From NCBI GenBank assembly GCA_964580525.1, contig CAZOKN010000003.1, positions 1 through 64,000 on the forward strand: DNA of 64,000 nt. The letters run 5' to 3'. Under the pieces are notes generated by a model. It saw only the letters and a program-made list of their open reading frames with translations. It was not told the DNA's origin and did not search any database. The stretch is from CAZOKN01 sp964580525. GTDB lineage: Bacteria > Pseudomonadota > Alphaproteobacteria > Rickettsiales > UBA6187. The first letter of the stretch is position 1; each line of letters opens with the position of its first letter. The position numbers were made by a program, and so were the translations under genes. Shown here one piece after another: positions 9,596-18,845 of this stretch.

Positions 9596-9616
9596 GAGAA
9601 GATTTATCTTCTCTTA
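9593..9616. terminator. Hairpin between convergent genes
   Basis: A perfect 10-bp inverted repeat (TAAGAGAAGA / TCTTCTCTTA) with a TTTA loop. It contains the stop codon of the giant prepilin gene and the end of the oppositely transcribed membrane protein gene. The position suggests a shared terminator, but there is no strong T run on either side. Confidence 0.45.
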
Positions 9617-10125
9617 GCGCCAGTTTTAACTTCTTCTCCCCACTCTGCCGTTAGTTCTTTTTGCTCTTCAAGCAACTTTTTTGTTTTCATGTCCGCGCGC
9701 AAAGTAAAAAAGAAAAGAGTAATTTGCGGTAATATCCATATAAGCATCCAACCTATCATAGCAAAGCCGTATATCACCATCCATGTGATAGGCTGAGCCA
9801 TAAGATCTTTTGAGGCAATAGACTTTTCATAGCTCATACCAATATCAAATAGGAAAGGTATAATGCCGACGAAATTACAGGCCGAAACTGTTTTAGACGC
9901 AAATCTGCCAGAACCACGATCAACTATAATAGCAACAATTGCTGGCAACATTCCTAAAGCAAAAAATGCAAACGCATAATAAGAAACACTTATCAGCCAT
10001 GTTACGACCATTATGCCGACTATCTTTCCAACAATACTAATACCCTTTAATTCTTTATCAGTAGCAGATTGCTGTGGTGCTGGATTCTCGGGTACTTTTT
10101 TTTCAGGTGGTTTTTTATCAGACAT
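9604..10125 (-). CDS. Multi-pass membrane protein of unknown function
   Basis: A 173-residue protein with a proline- and lysine-rich cytoplasmic-type N-terminus (about 1-27) and roughly four hydrophobic segments (about 30-50, 52-68, 83-95, 112-142). It ends in a charged 'RADMKTKKLLEEQKEL' tail. No family was recognised. GAGG precedes the ATG by about 6 bases. The gene begins 8 bp after the pseudokinase-like gene ends, so both are probably one operon and may act together at the membrane. Confidence 0.7.
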   Translation of the reverse strand: MSDKKPPEKKVPENPAPQQSATDKELKGISIVGKIVGIMVVTWLISVSYYAFAFFALGMLPAIVAIIVDRGSGRFASKTVSACNFVGIIPFLFDIGMSYEKSIASKDLMAQPITWMVIYGFAMIGWMLIWILPQITLFFFTLRADMKTKKLLEEQKELTAEWGEEVKTGAKRR

Positions 10126-10133
10126 TATCTACC

Positions 10134-12239
10134 TCAAAATACCTTTATCATCGAAATAATAACTACAATAGTCGCAAGGAAAAATGATAGCATCACAGCT
10201 AATTGCAAACCATATCTATAGCCCATATTATTAACAGCTTTTCTATTACTCAATTTTGCAATCTGCATTGCATTATTTTTATACTTCGTAACTGATTTTT
10301 TAAACCCTAACCTATCACGCACAAGATACTTAGAGTCTGTCACAACTTTTAAAATTAGCGCCAAACTACCCTTATGAGAAGCCTTCTGGATTGCTTCATT
10401 CATTTCGCTTCTCACAGCTTTACTATGGAACTCTTCTATAAAATTCTTAAGCGCAGAATAAACTTTTCCCGCTAATCCAGGAAGTGATGACGCACTTGTA
10501 CTCTGCTGCGCCATAGATAATAAAGCTAATGTTTGTATATAAAAATTAGCCAACACATCAGGAAATTTTGTAAGCGATGCAACCCTTATTTTTGTTTGTA
10601 AATCAAGCCTATTAGATAAAAATGCCGACATATGTCCGTCCAATACACCGCCTCCAACACTTTCATTTACATCAAGATTTTTTAACAATTCTTCAGTATT
10701 AAAAATCGCATAATCAACCGTAAACTGGCTTTGACATGCAAGCGTTGGATTCATCTCATAAAAACATCTATCAACACCAAAACCCAAATCCCTTTTACGC
10801 AAGAAATCAATGCATTTCTGAATAACGAATATAGATTCTCCAATTGAATTAAGACCGCCATCTGCAGAGTTTTTATTGCCTTCCCAATATGATAGCAAAT
10901 TATACAAAATTATATTTTGTATAGCCTCTAAATAATCATTTTTTGCATGTGCATGACCATAGGCCATTGCAGGACCAATGCCATCAATCATGGCACAAAA
11001 ACCCTTTAGCTTTATTGGCCCTCCTGGATCCAATAATAAGAGATACTGCGAAAGAAGCTCATCATTTTTATCAAATGTAGGAACTAACTCCGTTCCAGTC
11101 CTATGAGACAGGACTTCCATTTTTTCACATAATTCAACATCTTTTACACTTCTCTCAATCCAACGAACTAACGTATCTTCTCGAATGAATTTTTTAGCTT
11201 CTTCCCATTCACAATAAAGACCATAGGATAAATGCTTCTTATTCCAGTATCTATTATTAGAAAACATTATAGGACGTCCAGCTTCAACGTTTTCAGCTGG
11301 AGGGAGTAAATTATATCGTCTACCTTTTATCCATTCATCAACCTGTTCACCAGTCCATATATCTTTTGCTTTGTCAACTATAACTCCACGCAGAAAATCA
11401 AGCATATGTGGAGATAATTCCAAAAGGTCCGTAACTATTTTATAGGTATTCTCAGTATATTTTTTAAGTACAACTTCTTTTTCAAGCATACCCTCTACAG
11501 GATTTTTTCCTCTCAGCAAAATCGCACTCAAAACTCCCATAGCATGATAATCCGTCATTGCAGTAATTCCACGTCCTTTTGCAAACGGAAGCGTGCTGGC
11601 TCTGTTTATATCTTCATAAATTGCAGGCTGAGAAAAACCACAAATTTCCGAAATACATTCACCAAGAACTACATCTCCAACTTCGTTTATATAAACATTG
11701 TCGAGATTTATTTTTCCGTGAACTATTCCTTTTTTTATAAAAAACTTCATAGGCTCATTAAGTGCCGGAATTACTCTTTTTATTATAGCATCTTCGCTAA
11801 TAGCACCATTTTTCTGCAGATATTCTGATAGTTTAATTCCTTCTGGTTTTTCAAGTATAACAACAAAATTCCGCCCTTTACCTAAAGATGTAGGAATAAC
11901 CTGAAATGAAATAACGTTACAAAAATTTTTTAAATTTTGGCCAGACAGCTTATTTATTTCTTCAAGCCTTATTGGATATTTTTTATTTAATACGATAGCA
12001 TACAGATTGTTTTTATTTTTATCTTGCTTGTTAGTGACGCTGTATGCTTTTGCAGATGACGTATCTAATTGTGGCAAAGGACTTTGGAAGTTTATGGCAT
12101 AAACTCCGTCCACTTCGTCTTTTACAGTCGAAACACTGATTCTAAAAAATTTATTTTTGCCCAAGAAATAATCATTACCACCCGAAGCTAAAGATAACGG
12201 ATCGGAACCAGATTTACTTTCTAAATTTTCTTTAGACAT
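10134..12239 (-). CDS. Predicted pseudokinase with C-terminal membrane anchor
   Basis: A 701-residue protein. Residues about 75-320 look like a protein-kinase fold: 'FVVILEKPEGIKLSEYL' (hinge), 'GIVHGKINLDNVYI' in place of the HRD catalytic loop (173-186), 'VVLGEC' in place of DFG (191-195) and an alpha-F-like 'DYHAMGVLSAIL' (230-241). The catalytic Asp and the metal-binding DFG Asp are absent, so a non-catalytic pseudokinase is predicted. Residues about 340-660 match nothing recognised. One hydrophobic segment near the C-terminus (about 678-698) should anchor it in the membrane. The ATG at 12239 is preferred to a TTG at 12299. It is likely co-transcribed with the downstream membrane protein. 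Confidence 0.7.
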   Translation of the reverse strand: MSKENLESKSGSDPLSLASGGNDYFLGKNKFFRISVSTVKDEVDGVYAINFQSPLPQLDTSSAKAYSVTNKQDKNKNNLYAIVLNKKYPIRLEEINKLSGQNLKNFCNVISFQVIPTSLGKGRNFVVILEKPEGIKLSEYLQKNGAISEDAIIKRVIPALNEPMKFFIKKGIVHGKINLDNVYINEVGDVVLGECISEICGFSQPAIYEDINRASTLPFAKGRGITAMTDYHAMGVLSAILLRGKNPVEGMLEKEVVLKKYTENTYKIVTDLLELSPHMLDFLRGVIVDKAKDIWTGEQVDEWIKGRRYNLLPPAENVEAGRPIMFSNNRYWNKKHLSYGLYCEWEEAKKFIREDTLVRWIERSVKDVELCEKMEVLSHRTGTELVPTFDKNDELLSQYLLLLDPGGPIKLKGFCAMIDGIGPAMAYGHAHAKNDYLEAIQNIILYNLLSYWEGNKNSADGGLNSIGESIFVIQKCIDFLRKRDLGFGVDRCFYEMNPTLACQSQFTVDYAIFNTEELLKNLDVNESVGGGVLDGHMSAFLSNRLDLQTKIRVASLTKFPDVLANFYIQTLALLSMAQQSTSASSLPGLAGKVYSALKNFIEEFHSKAVRSEMNEAIQKASHKGSLALILKVVTDSKYLVRDRLGFKKSVTKYKNNAMQIAKLSNRKAVNNMGYRYGLQLAVMLSFFLATIVVIISMIKVF

Positions 12240-12376
12240 AATACCTTTATAAAAAAGAAAGAAATTTCCACATCGGAAACACTGAACCCATTCTGCCAAT
12301 ATCTGAAGATAAATGCAAAATCTTTCTTTTATAAATTTATATTTGGTTATGTTGACGAGCTTTTAGAGCAAATCTA

Positions 12377-13669
12377 TTAAGCCGCGAACGGATCTTTAAC
12401 CAATATAGTATCATCTCTCTCTGGGCTGGTAGAAAGTATAGCCACTGGAGTTTCGATCAATTCCTCTATACGCCTGATATATTTTATAGCATTAGCCGGC
12501 AAATCCTTAAAACTACGCGCACCTTTCGTGCTTTCACTCCAGCCTTCTATTTCTTCATAAACCGGCTCTATGTTGCGCTGAATTTCTATTGATGATGGCA
12601 TATAGTCCAAAATTTGGCCTTTATATTTATAGCCAGTACAGATACTTAATGACCTAAATCCATCTAATATATCAAGTTTTGTAAGCGCGATACCACTAAT
12701 ACCTGAAGTTTTTACAGCCTGTCTAACCAAAACTGCATCAAACCAACCACAACTTCTTTTACGTCCCGTTACGGTACCAAATTCGTGGCCTTTCTGCCCT
12801 AAAGTTTCACCTATTTCATTTTTTTGTTCCGTTGGAAATGGTCCGCTTCCAACACGGGTTGTATAGGCTTTTGTAATACCGAGAACATAATTTATGCCAC
12901 CAAGGCCAAAACCCGAACCACCGTGCGCTTGGGAAGCAACTGTAGAAGAAGATGTAACAAATGGGTATGTGCCGTGATCAACATCAAGCATAATACCCTG
13001 CGCACCTTCAAATAATATACGCTTACCTTCGCTTTTAAACTTATCAAGTACTTTCCAAACAGGTTGAGCAAATGGTAAAATTTTATCTGCTATACCGTTT
13101 AATTCATCCATTATCTCTTGTTTTTGTACTTCATTTGCACCAAGACCACGCCTCAATGCATTATGATGTTCCAAAATTGCATCCACACGCGTTGATAAAG
13201 TCTGTGCGTCAGCCAAATCGCAAACACGAATAGCTCTTCTGCCAACTTTGTCTTCATAAGCAGGGCCAATGCCTCGGCCTGTTGTGCCTATCTTGTTAGT
13301 ACCGCGTTTTTCTTCTGCAATATTGTCTATTTGTCTGTGCAGACTAAGTATTAATGCTGCATTTTCAGCTATGATAAGATTTTCTGGGGTTATTTTTACG
13401 CCTTTTTTGCTAACTTCACTTATTTCATTCATTAACGCATATGGGTCAATCACGACACCATTACCTATAACAGAAATCTTACCTTTTCTTACTATACCTG
13501 AAGGAAGTAAGCTAAGTTTATAAGTTACGCCGTCTATAACCAGCGTGTGTCCTGCATTATGACCACCTTGAAAGCGCACAACAACATCAGCACGATTGGA
13601 CAACCAATCAACTATTTTGCCCTTCCCTTCATCACCCCATTGCGAACCAATTACAACAACATTACCCAT
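12377..13669 (-). CDS. purA: Adenylosuccinate synthetase PurA
   Basis: Joins IMP and aspartate using GTP, the first committed step to AMP. The 430-residue length is normal. Visible motifs are the N-terminal '[16 protein letters not shown]' phosphate loop, '[11 protein letters not shown]', '[14 protein letters not shown]' and the late '[17 protein letters not shown]'. It is monocistronic by position. Confidence 0.97.
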   Translation of the reverse strand: MGNVVVIGSQWGDEGKGKIVDWLSNRADVVVRFQGGHNAGHTLVIDGVTYKLSLLPSGIVRKGKISVIGNGVVIDPYALMNEISEVSKKGVKITPENLIIAENAALILSLHRQIDNIAEEKRGTNKIGTTGRGIGPAYEDKVGRRAIRVCDLADAQTLSTRVDAILEHHNALRRGLGANEVQKQEIMDELNGIADKILPFAQPVWKVLDKFKSEGKRILFEGAQGIMLDVDHGTYPFVTSSSTVASQAHGGSGFGLGGINYVLGITKAYTTRVGSGPFPTEQKNEIGETLGQKGHEFGTVTGRKRSCGWFDAVLVRQAVKTSGISGIALTKLDILDGFRSLSICTGYKYKGQILDYMPSSIEIQRNIEPVYEEIEGWSESTKGARSFKDLPANAIKYIRRIEELIETPVAILSTSPERDDTILVKDPFAA

Positions 13670-13788
13670 TAAATCCCCCGATATATAAGACCTCTCTAGG
13701 CAGTAGGTCTATTAAAACGGCCTGAATCTACATAAAAATTTGTCCATAATCAAGGAAAGCTTTTGTTTTTTCAGTTGTTAAATTTTTT

Positions 13789-13817
13789 TTGACACAAAGA
13801 CAGGAAATCGCTAATTT
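13789..13817 (+). promoter_or_regulatory. Predicted promoter for the 13825 gene
   Basis: TTGACA (13789-13794), a 17-base spacer and TAATTT (13812-13817). The -35 hexamer is perfect; the -10 is weak. The predicted start point falls within a base or two of the ATG at 13825, so the transcript may be leaderless. Confidence 0.45.
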
Positions 13818-13824
13818 TATAGCT

Positions 13825-14055
13825 ATGGAAAAATACGCTATAGACAGAGCTGCAAAACAACTTATCCAGAAATATGGGAGAAAGGCACTTCCCAAAGTGG
13901 TTAATGTTGTAAAATACTATCTAGAAGCCGGCGACGATAGTAACGCTAAACGCTGGATAAGCATTGGTTATGCCGTTAAACGCATCGACAAAATAGAAAC
14001 TATCGAGGAAACATTAAAAGCCCTAGAACCAGAAGAATTAGCAGAAAACTTATAA
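13825..14055 (+). CDS. Small conserved-looking protein, unknown
   Basis: A 76-residue basic-to-acidic helical protein beginning 'MEKYAIDRAAKQLIQKYGRK'. An in-frame TTG at 13789 would add 12 residues, but it coincides with a perfect -35 hexamer, so ATG 13825 is preferred. There is no ribosome site in front of the ATG. No family was recognised. It is flanked by purA and the NDUFS4-like gene, both on the other strand. Confidence 0.6.
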   Translation: MEKYAIDRAAKQLIQKYGRKALPKVVNVVKYYLEAGDDSNAKRWISIGYAVKRIDKIETIEETLKALEPEELAENL

Positions 14056-14067
14056 ACCCAAATTTAT

Positions 14068-14346
14068 TTAGATGAAGTTATTAGCGTATATCTGCTTCTT
14101 GAGCTGCGCCTGTTTTGGCTCTATCACTCTATAGTTAAGCTTTTTGTTTTTGGCATATTCCACAGCTTCTTCGCTACTGGCAAACCATAATTTCAATTCC
14201 TGCTTCATATCGGAATTGCCTGTCCACCCCATAATAGGATCAATAAATTTTGTATTTTCAGATTCAAATTCCAATAACCATTTTTTTGTTTTAGCCTTGC
14301 CTGATTGCATTACATTCTTAGATGGACGATAAATTTTTACTTTCAT
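14068..14346 (-). CDS. NDUFS4-like complex I accessory subunit
   Basis: A 92-residue protein of the mitochondrial NDUFS4 / ETC complex I conserved-region type, typical of alphaproteobacteria. It is a small soluble accessory subunit of NADH:quinone oxidoreductase. Recognisable features are 'VKIYRPSKNVMQSGKAKTKK', then 'WLLEFE', 'DPIMGWTGNSDMKQELKLWF' and 'SSEEAVEYAKNKKLNYRVIEP'. ATG 14346 with an upstream GGGG is preferred over a TTG at 14358. No other complex I genes are in the window. Confidence 0.87.
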   Translation of the reverse strand: MKVKIYRPSKNVMQSGKAKTKKWLLEFESENTKFIDPIMGWTGNSDMKQELKLWFASSEEAVEYAKNKKLNYRVIEPKQAQLKKQIYANNFI

Positions 14347-14499
14347 TGATAACCCCAAAATCCTCTATATTTATTCGGAAAATATATCATCCAGATAACC
14401 AAATCAATAACTTCTCTGTGTATTTTATTAATTTTAATGTGACAGTTGGCTGTTTTAAAAGTATAAATGAGACAATTAAATTAATTCCGTAGGAAAAAA

Positions 14500-14745
14500 A
14501 TGACCGCAAAGCCTAAAAATGCCGACATAAAAAACCTTAGTTTTGAAGAGGCGATCGAAGAGCTGGAATCAATAGTTTCAGGATTTGAAAGTGGAAAAGT
14601 TGAGCTTGAAGAGGCAATTGAACAATATACACGCGGTGCGGCTCTTAAGGAATATTGCGAAAAGAAACTTAAAGATGCTAAGTTAAAAGTAGAAAAAATC
14701 TCTCAAAATAATGACAAAATATCAACATCATCTTTTGACGAATAG
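14500..14745 (+). CDS. xseB: Exodeoxyribonuclease VII small subunit XseB
   Basis: Small subunit of the nuclease that degrades single-stranded DNA. At 81 residues it has the family pattern 'LSFEEAIEELESIVSGFESG' then 'VELEEAIEQYTRGAALKEYCE' in two helices. An AGGA ribosome site precedes the ATG. xseA is not in the window. Confidence 0.93.
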   Translation: MTAKPKNADIKNLSFEEAIEELESIVSGFESGKVELEEAIEQYTRGAALKEYCEKKLKDAKLKVEKISQNNDKISTSSFDE

Positions 14746-14806
14746 TTATAAAAAAGCTACTTTATTTCAACATACTTCCGTATCCTCTTGAAAACAATAG
14801 ATATTG

Positions 14807-14834
14807 TTGCATTGGTGTTTTTTTGTGATATTAT
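14807..14834 (+). promoter_or_regulatory. Predicted promoter for the 14867 gene
   Basis: TTGCAT (14807-14812), a 16-base spacer and TATTAT (14829-14834), placed about 30 bases before the start codon at 14867. Confidence 0.4.
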
Positions 14835-14866
14835 CAATCTATGGTTGTTATTAACAGGACGTTAAT

Positions 14867-15247
14867 ATGATAAAGAAAATAATTCAGGCAGTTGCCGCTC
14901 TTTGTGTTTTCGCCGTATTCGGTTTTGTGGCTTATTATACCCTCAATTCTGTAAAATATGATTTCGAGACGATTTGCGATGATAAGGGAGGAAAAAAATA
15001 CACCGAAGAACTTTGCAATAACATCGGTAAACACGCTTGGAGCAAGAAAAGTGTTGTAGCTCTTAACGAAAAAGACTACGGGGTAATAATAGGTGTTTCT
15101 TGGCGTGAACAAGGCAGCTTGATCAGCCCACGTAGCCAAAAGGAAAGAAGATCAGCTGAAAATGATGCCTACTATTACATAGTAGCATCTGACTCCAAAG
15201 GATCTGGACAGTTCTTGCGCTTAGCCAGCGAAACTGATCCAAGATAA
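14867..15247 (+). CDS. Membrane-anchored protein, unknown
   Basis: A 126-residue protein with one N-terminal hydrophobic segment (about 5-25), which acts as a signal anchor or uncleaved signal. A soluble part follows, containing two cysteines ('ETICDDKGG', 'EELCNNIGK'). No family was recognised. It is followed 5 bp later by the end of the oppositely transcribed LON-domain gene. Confidence 0.65.
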   Translation: MIKKIIQAVAALCVFAVFGFVAYYTLNSVKYDFETICDDKGGKKYTEELCNNIGKHAWSKKSVVALNEKDYGVIIGVSWREQGSLISPRSQKERRSAENDAYYYIVASDSKGSGQFLRLASETDPR

Positions 15248-15252
15248 TTTGT

Positions 15253-15915
15253 TTATTTCTTACCAGCAACCCTGCTGAATTCTGACTCTATTACCGCAGC
15301 AAGAGTTTCGGCCCGATCCTCAACTGTTTGCGCTTGGAGAAGTAATTGTCTGATTTCATCATCAAACGGCAGATTCATAGCAAAAAATGTCACTATGCCA
15401 AAGCCGGGAGTTGAATCCAAAATGCTCCAATCCATATCAATTGATAATGATTCAGAATATTTTTTAATCAATTTTACTAGTTTTTCTCTATCTATCTGCG
15501 GATTAGGATTAATCACCAGATCATCTTCATAAGAACTCCAGTCAACACTGAATCTTTTATATTTACGCAATGTCGGCACTTCTTCTATCAAGGCAAAACG
15601 CAACATACCGGTTAGCGTTATTAAAAATTTACCATCGATTGTTTCTTCAAAAGAAGTAATGCGTCCAGCACAACCAATTTCAAAAAAATCCTCACCACCG
15701 CCTACTTTATCCATTTTCTTAGATAAACAAATGCCAATCATTCTATCTTTAGCCGCCAGCGCATCTTGTACCATATTAGCATATGCCGTTTCGTAAATAC
15801 TTAGCGAAATCTGACCTCCCGGCAACAAAAACTGTCCCTTGGCGTTAAACACTGGGATACTATCCGGCAGCTTACCAACAAGATTACTTCCTGAAAAATT
15901 GCGGTTATTTATCAT
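15253..15915 (-). CDS. LON substrate-binding-domain protein
   Basis: A 220-residue stand-alone LON N-terminal domain without the ATPase or protease parts. It starts with 'LPDSIPVFNAKGQFLLPGGQ', followed by 'LSIYETAYANMVQDALA', and later has 'IGCAGRITSFEETIDGKFLI'. Such proteins are common in alphaproteobacteria, and their role is not established beyond likely peptide or protein binding. It starts 16 bp after the carbonic anhydrase gene ends, so the two are probably an operon. Confidence 0.9.
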   Translation of the reverse strand: MINNRNFSGSNLVGKLPDSIPVFNAKGQFLLPGGQISLSIYETAYANMVQDALAAKDRMIGICLSKKMDKVGGGEDFFEIGCAGRITSFEETIDGKFLITLTGMLRFALIEEVPTLRKYKRFSVDWSSYEDDLVINPNPQIDREKLVKLIKKYSESLSIDMDWSILDSTPGFGIVTFFAMNLPFDDEIRQLLLQAQTVEDRAETLAAVIESEFSRVAGKK

Positions 15916-15931
15916 TTTTAGTATTTCCTGT

Positions 15932-16600
15932 TTAACCTATAGTCTCAAAAAATCTTGTCTCAGGATTAAATGCCTGAAGCTCGCCAGTTAAAACATCAAA
16001 ATGCCAGCCATATATTTTTATCTTATTCTGCTTAATTCTTTCAGCAATGAAAGGATATGTAATAAGATTACGCAAAGAAACTAGTATAGTTTCCATCTGG
16101 CAGGCAGACTCTTGTTCTTCTTCAGATTTTTTTGCCATCTGTTTTTTCACTGCATCTTTTGCTTCCATAGCAATAGAAAGCCAGTTTTTCATAGCTGTAG
16201 AAAGCTGGATACGTTTGGCACCTTCAGCACTTTGTGTAGAGCCTTCGACAAAATCAGTGTCTAATAAAAGCTTAATTCCCTGGCATGGCGAATGTCCAAG
16301 TACTATGATATTTTCTACTTCAAGATTAAGAACAGCATATTCAACTGCTGCTATCATACCGCTAGCAGTTGTATGGCTATGTGGAGCCACAAGTCCGCCA
16401 ATATTCCTCGCCACAAAAATTTCACCAACTGACGTTGCAAATATTTCTTCAGGCGGAATTCTTAAATCAGCACATGTTATAATCAACGCATTAGGCTTAA
16501 CACCCTGCCTTATCATATGGGTCATCAAATCCTTACGCTGCGGAAAGGTTGTTGCCCTAAATATTCTATAACCACTAATTAATTTACCAAAATCAGCCAT
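15932..16600 (-). CDS. Beta-class carbonic anhydrase
   Basis: Interconverts CO2 and bicarbonate in the cytoplasm. The zinc ligands are visible: C43 and the D45/R47 dyad in 'ITCADLRIPPEEI' (Leu replaces the usual Ser of CxDSR), and H103 and C106 in 'VLGHSPCQG'. Length 222 is normal. It lies upstream of the LON-domain gene in the same direction. A gamma-carbonic-anhydrase-like gene is elsewhere in the window (38647). Confidence 0.93.
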   Translation of the reverse strand: MADFGKLISGYRIFRATTFPQRKDLMTHMIRQGVKPNALIITCADLRIPPEEIFATSVGEIFVARNIGGLVAPHSHTTASGMIAAVEYAVLNLEVENIIVLGHSPCQGIKLLLDTDFVEGSTQSAEGAKRIQLSTAMKNWLSIAMEAKDAVKKQMAKKSEEEQESACQMETILVSLRNLITYPFIAERIKQNKIKIYGWHFDVLTGELQAFNPETRFFETIG

Positions 16601-16677
16601 AACACCCCAAAGGTTTAATTCTATCTTTCAATGATAAACCTATGGGTAAAAAATACAAGACAGAATTTGATCGACTG

Positions 16678-17451
16678 TTACGAGTTTCTTGTAAAAACAA
16701 ACTCATCCTTGTTAGAAAGAGATTTATTAAATTTATAGCCTGCATAATCAAATTTTTTTATGTCTTCAGGATTCTTTATTTGATTCTTGATGATGTAATT
16801 TGCCATCATTCCCCTCGCCTGCTTTGCGTACAACATAACTATTTTATATGTACCATTTTTGCCTTCTTTGAACACAGGTGTAATTATATTGTTTGTAATG
16901 GATTTTTTCTGTACGGCTTTAAAATATTCATTCGATGCAAGATTAACCAAAACTTCATTTTGAGACAATAATATATTGATATTATTTGTTATTTTATCAT
17001 CCCAAAACTTGTATAAATCTTTGCCCGAATCATTTTTTAATTTAATTCCCATTTCAAGACGATATGGCTGTATTAAATCTAACGGTCTAAGCAAGCCATA
17101 TAAACCAGACAAAATACGCAAATGCCTTTGCGCATATTCTATTTCTTTAGTAGATAATTTATCAGCAGCCAATCCATCATAAACATCGCCCTTAAAAGCA
17201 AAAATAGCTTGCTTAGCATTATCATTCGTAAAAGGGGTTTTGAATGTTTGATAACGTTGAAAATTCAGCTGAGAAAGCTTGTCGCTCAGGCTCATTAGTT
17301 TGCTTATATCTTTAACAGATAATTTTTTTAAAATTTTTATAAGCTTATTTGAATCTTCCAAAAAACTTGGAATAGTAGATTCAACCAAATTTTTATCCTT
17401 AGAATCATTGCTTAAATCAAGGGTTTTAGAGGGAGATATTAGAATAAGCAT
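16678..17451 (-). CDS. yaaA: Peroxide stress protein YaaA family
   Basis: The family (DUF328) limits intracellular free iron under peroxide stress in E. coli. The 257-residue product has the characteristic 'MLILISPSKTLDL' start, 'SGLYGLLRPLDLIQPYRLEM' and 'NLASNEYFKAV' followed by 'KEGKNGTYKIVMLYAKQARG'. The start overlaps the stop of the preceding small membrane protein as TAATG. Confidence 0.94.
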   Translation of the reverse strand: MLILISPSKTLDLSNDSKDKNLVESTIPSFLEDSNKLIKILKKLSVKDISKLMSLSDKLSQLNFQRYQTFKTPFTNDNAKQAIFAFKGDVYDGLAADKLSTKEIEYAQRHLRILSGLYGLLRPLDLIQPYRLEMGIKLKNDSGKDLYKFWDDKITNNINILLSQNEVLVNLASNEYFKAVQKKSITNNIITPVFKEGKNGTYKIVMLYAKQARGMMANYIIKNQIKNPEDIKKFDYAGYKFNKSLSNKDEFVFTRNS

Positions 17452-17711
17452 TAATTATGTTCCTCATCATCAATAACTTTATAATCAGCATCAATAACTT
17501 TGCTTGCGTTTTTTCTATATGCTTCTGGATTTTTTTCGAGTTTCATATCGCGCCACCATTTCACCAAAGGCGCAAAAATTATACCGGCTATCAAAACTGC
17601 AAATCCGGCACCAATTGCCGCAAGAGCTGCAAGGCCTACACACATATAATATAAATTTTCCTTAAGCCTAATAAGAGCCAGTTTCAAGCGTTGGTTATTC
17701 TTAAAATCCAT
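17451..17711 (-). CDS. Small single- or two-pass membrane protein
   Basis: An 86-residue protein with a hydrophobic, Ala/Gly-rich core (about 20-48) and a charged C-terminal tail containing 'VIDADYKVIDDEE'. ATG 17711 with AGGA six bases upstream lies inside the end of the amidohydrolase gene (11-base overlap), and the stop overlaps the yaaA start. The three genes form one translationally coupled unit. No function was recognised. Confidence 0.7.
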   Translation of the reverse strand: MDFKNNQRLKLALIRLKENLYYMCVGLAALAAIGAGFAVLIAGIIFAPLVKWWRDMKLEKNPEAYRKNASKVIDADYKVIDDEEHN

Positions 17712-18549
17712 AGAGTTTCCTGGCGTTATCGCAAAGTATCTTATCTTTCTCAGCGCCATTATTAGCCACTGAAGAAGCAAGTTCAGAAATAAAACTTATA
17801 ACCTTATTATAATCCATAACTTCGCCAAATTTTTTACCATCATATTGTGGCGTTGGCTCAAGCACAGGACCAGCAAATGGCCCATCGCTTGCACCAAGTA
17901 TCAATTTATCAATACCCACCGCCTCAACAATAGCCTTAACTACTGGCTTAACTTTTTCAACATCAAGGCTGGTTCTGTATCCCGGTCCTTTGAAATACAA
18001 ATTGCCGCGTTTTTTAGCCAGCGCCAACAAATCCCTAAATGTAGGATCTCCATTAGTACTAAAAACATCTGGTAAACCAAGGTGATCAGCCAAAATAACA
18101 ATATCTTCCGGTACTTGTTTTATTGTTGCAATCAAATTTTCACCACTACCGAAAATTAAAATATGTTGTTTATTTTTCTTAACTTTAGCAAAAGCTTTTT
18201 CCCATTCATCACCACTTAAATTAGGAACAGATTCCTTAGCATATAGCCTAATTCCGCGCACATCAGCTCTGTCCATCCATTGCAAAGTTCTAGGCTCACC
18301 TAAATCAGCTTTTATAACACCAGCTGCTTTGACGCCTTTTTTCTTCAATTCGTCAAGGCTTTGCACCACATGTTCTGAATTTTTTGACTTGCTGAAATCA
18401 ACAACAACAATACCTTCGGGCTTTTGCTCTCCAAGAATTTCCAGGTATAAATCCGCTGTATTCAGAGCTTTTTTAGCAAAAACCAATGGCATATCAGCAT
18501 TATCGCCGTGGCTGGAAAAAAGATGTACATGTGTATCAACCCAACGCAT
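17701..18549 (-). CDS. Amidohydrolase-family (metal-dependent TIM-barrel) protein
   Basis: A 282-residue predicted hydrolase or decarboxylase of the amidohydrolase-2 type. It shows the N-terminal HxH metal motif 'DTHVHLF', a mid-chain 'ILADHLGLP' and the late 'KLILGASDGPF', which would supply the last Asp. The substrate is unknown. It is first in a unit with a small membrane protein and yaaA. Reverse-strand transcription starts beside a dispersed repeat at 18571-18655. Confidence 0.82.
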   Translation of the reverse strand: MRWVDTHVHLFSSHGDNADMPLVFAKKALNTADLYLEILGEQKPEGIVVVDFSKSKNSEHVVQSLDELKKKGVKAAGVIKADLGEPRTLQWMDRADVRGIRLYAKESVPNLSGDEWEKAFAKVKKNKQHILIFGSGENLIATIKQVPEDIVILADHLGLPDVFSTNGDPTFRDLLALAKKRGNLYFKGPGYRTSLDVEKVKPVVKAIVEAVGIDKLILGASDGPFAGPVLEPTPQYDGKKFGEVMDYNKVISFISELASSVANNGAEKDKILCDNARKLYGF

Positions 18550-18570
18550 ATTCTAACTCCTTCTTTAATT

Positions 18571-18655
18571 GGCGCATCAGCGCATTAAGCATATTGACAC
18601 ATTGGTAAGAACGACTTACTTAAATAATGCGCCAGTGCGCTAATATGCCAATTTG
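18571..18655. repeat. Dispersed intergenic repeat, copy A
   Basis: It contains the 18-mer AGCATATTGACACATTGG (18588-18605), shared with 15 of 18 or more matches by copies at 20538 and 43143. It also contains TGCGCTAATATGCCAA (18636-18651), shared with the 20538 copy. It is internally palindromic: GCGCATTA (18580-18587) pairs with TAATGCGC (18625-18632), GGCGCAT with ATGCGCC, and GCATATT with AATATGC. No gene lies inside. Confidence 0.65.
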
Positions 18656-18800
18656 CCCTTTCTAACACACAAAAACTCTTTGTTCCAGCCAATAATTATG
18701 TTTTTAACCCTTTGGAAATAACAGATTTTATGAAGAAATTGCCTCCAAAAATGCCCCAACAGCCTACTCTTTTCTTGTTGCAGCGCACAACAACATATTG

Positions 18801-18829
18801 TTGCGACCATGCTCAATAAATGCTATATA
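18801..18829 (+). promoter_or_regulatory. Predicted promoter for structured leader/kamA
   Basis: TTGCGA (18801-18806), a 17-base spacer and TATATA (18824-18829). The predicted start near 18836 is just ahead of the structured RNA, about 160 bases upstream of the radical SAM gene. Confidence 0.5.
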
Positions 18830-18845
18830 TGACCCACCGAAAAGG

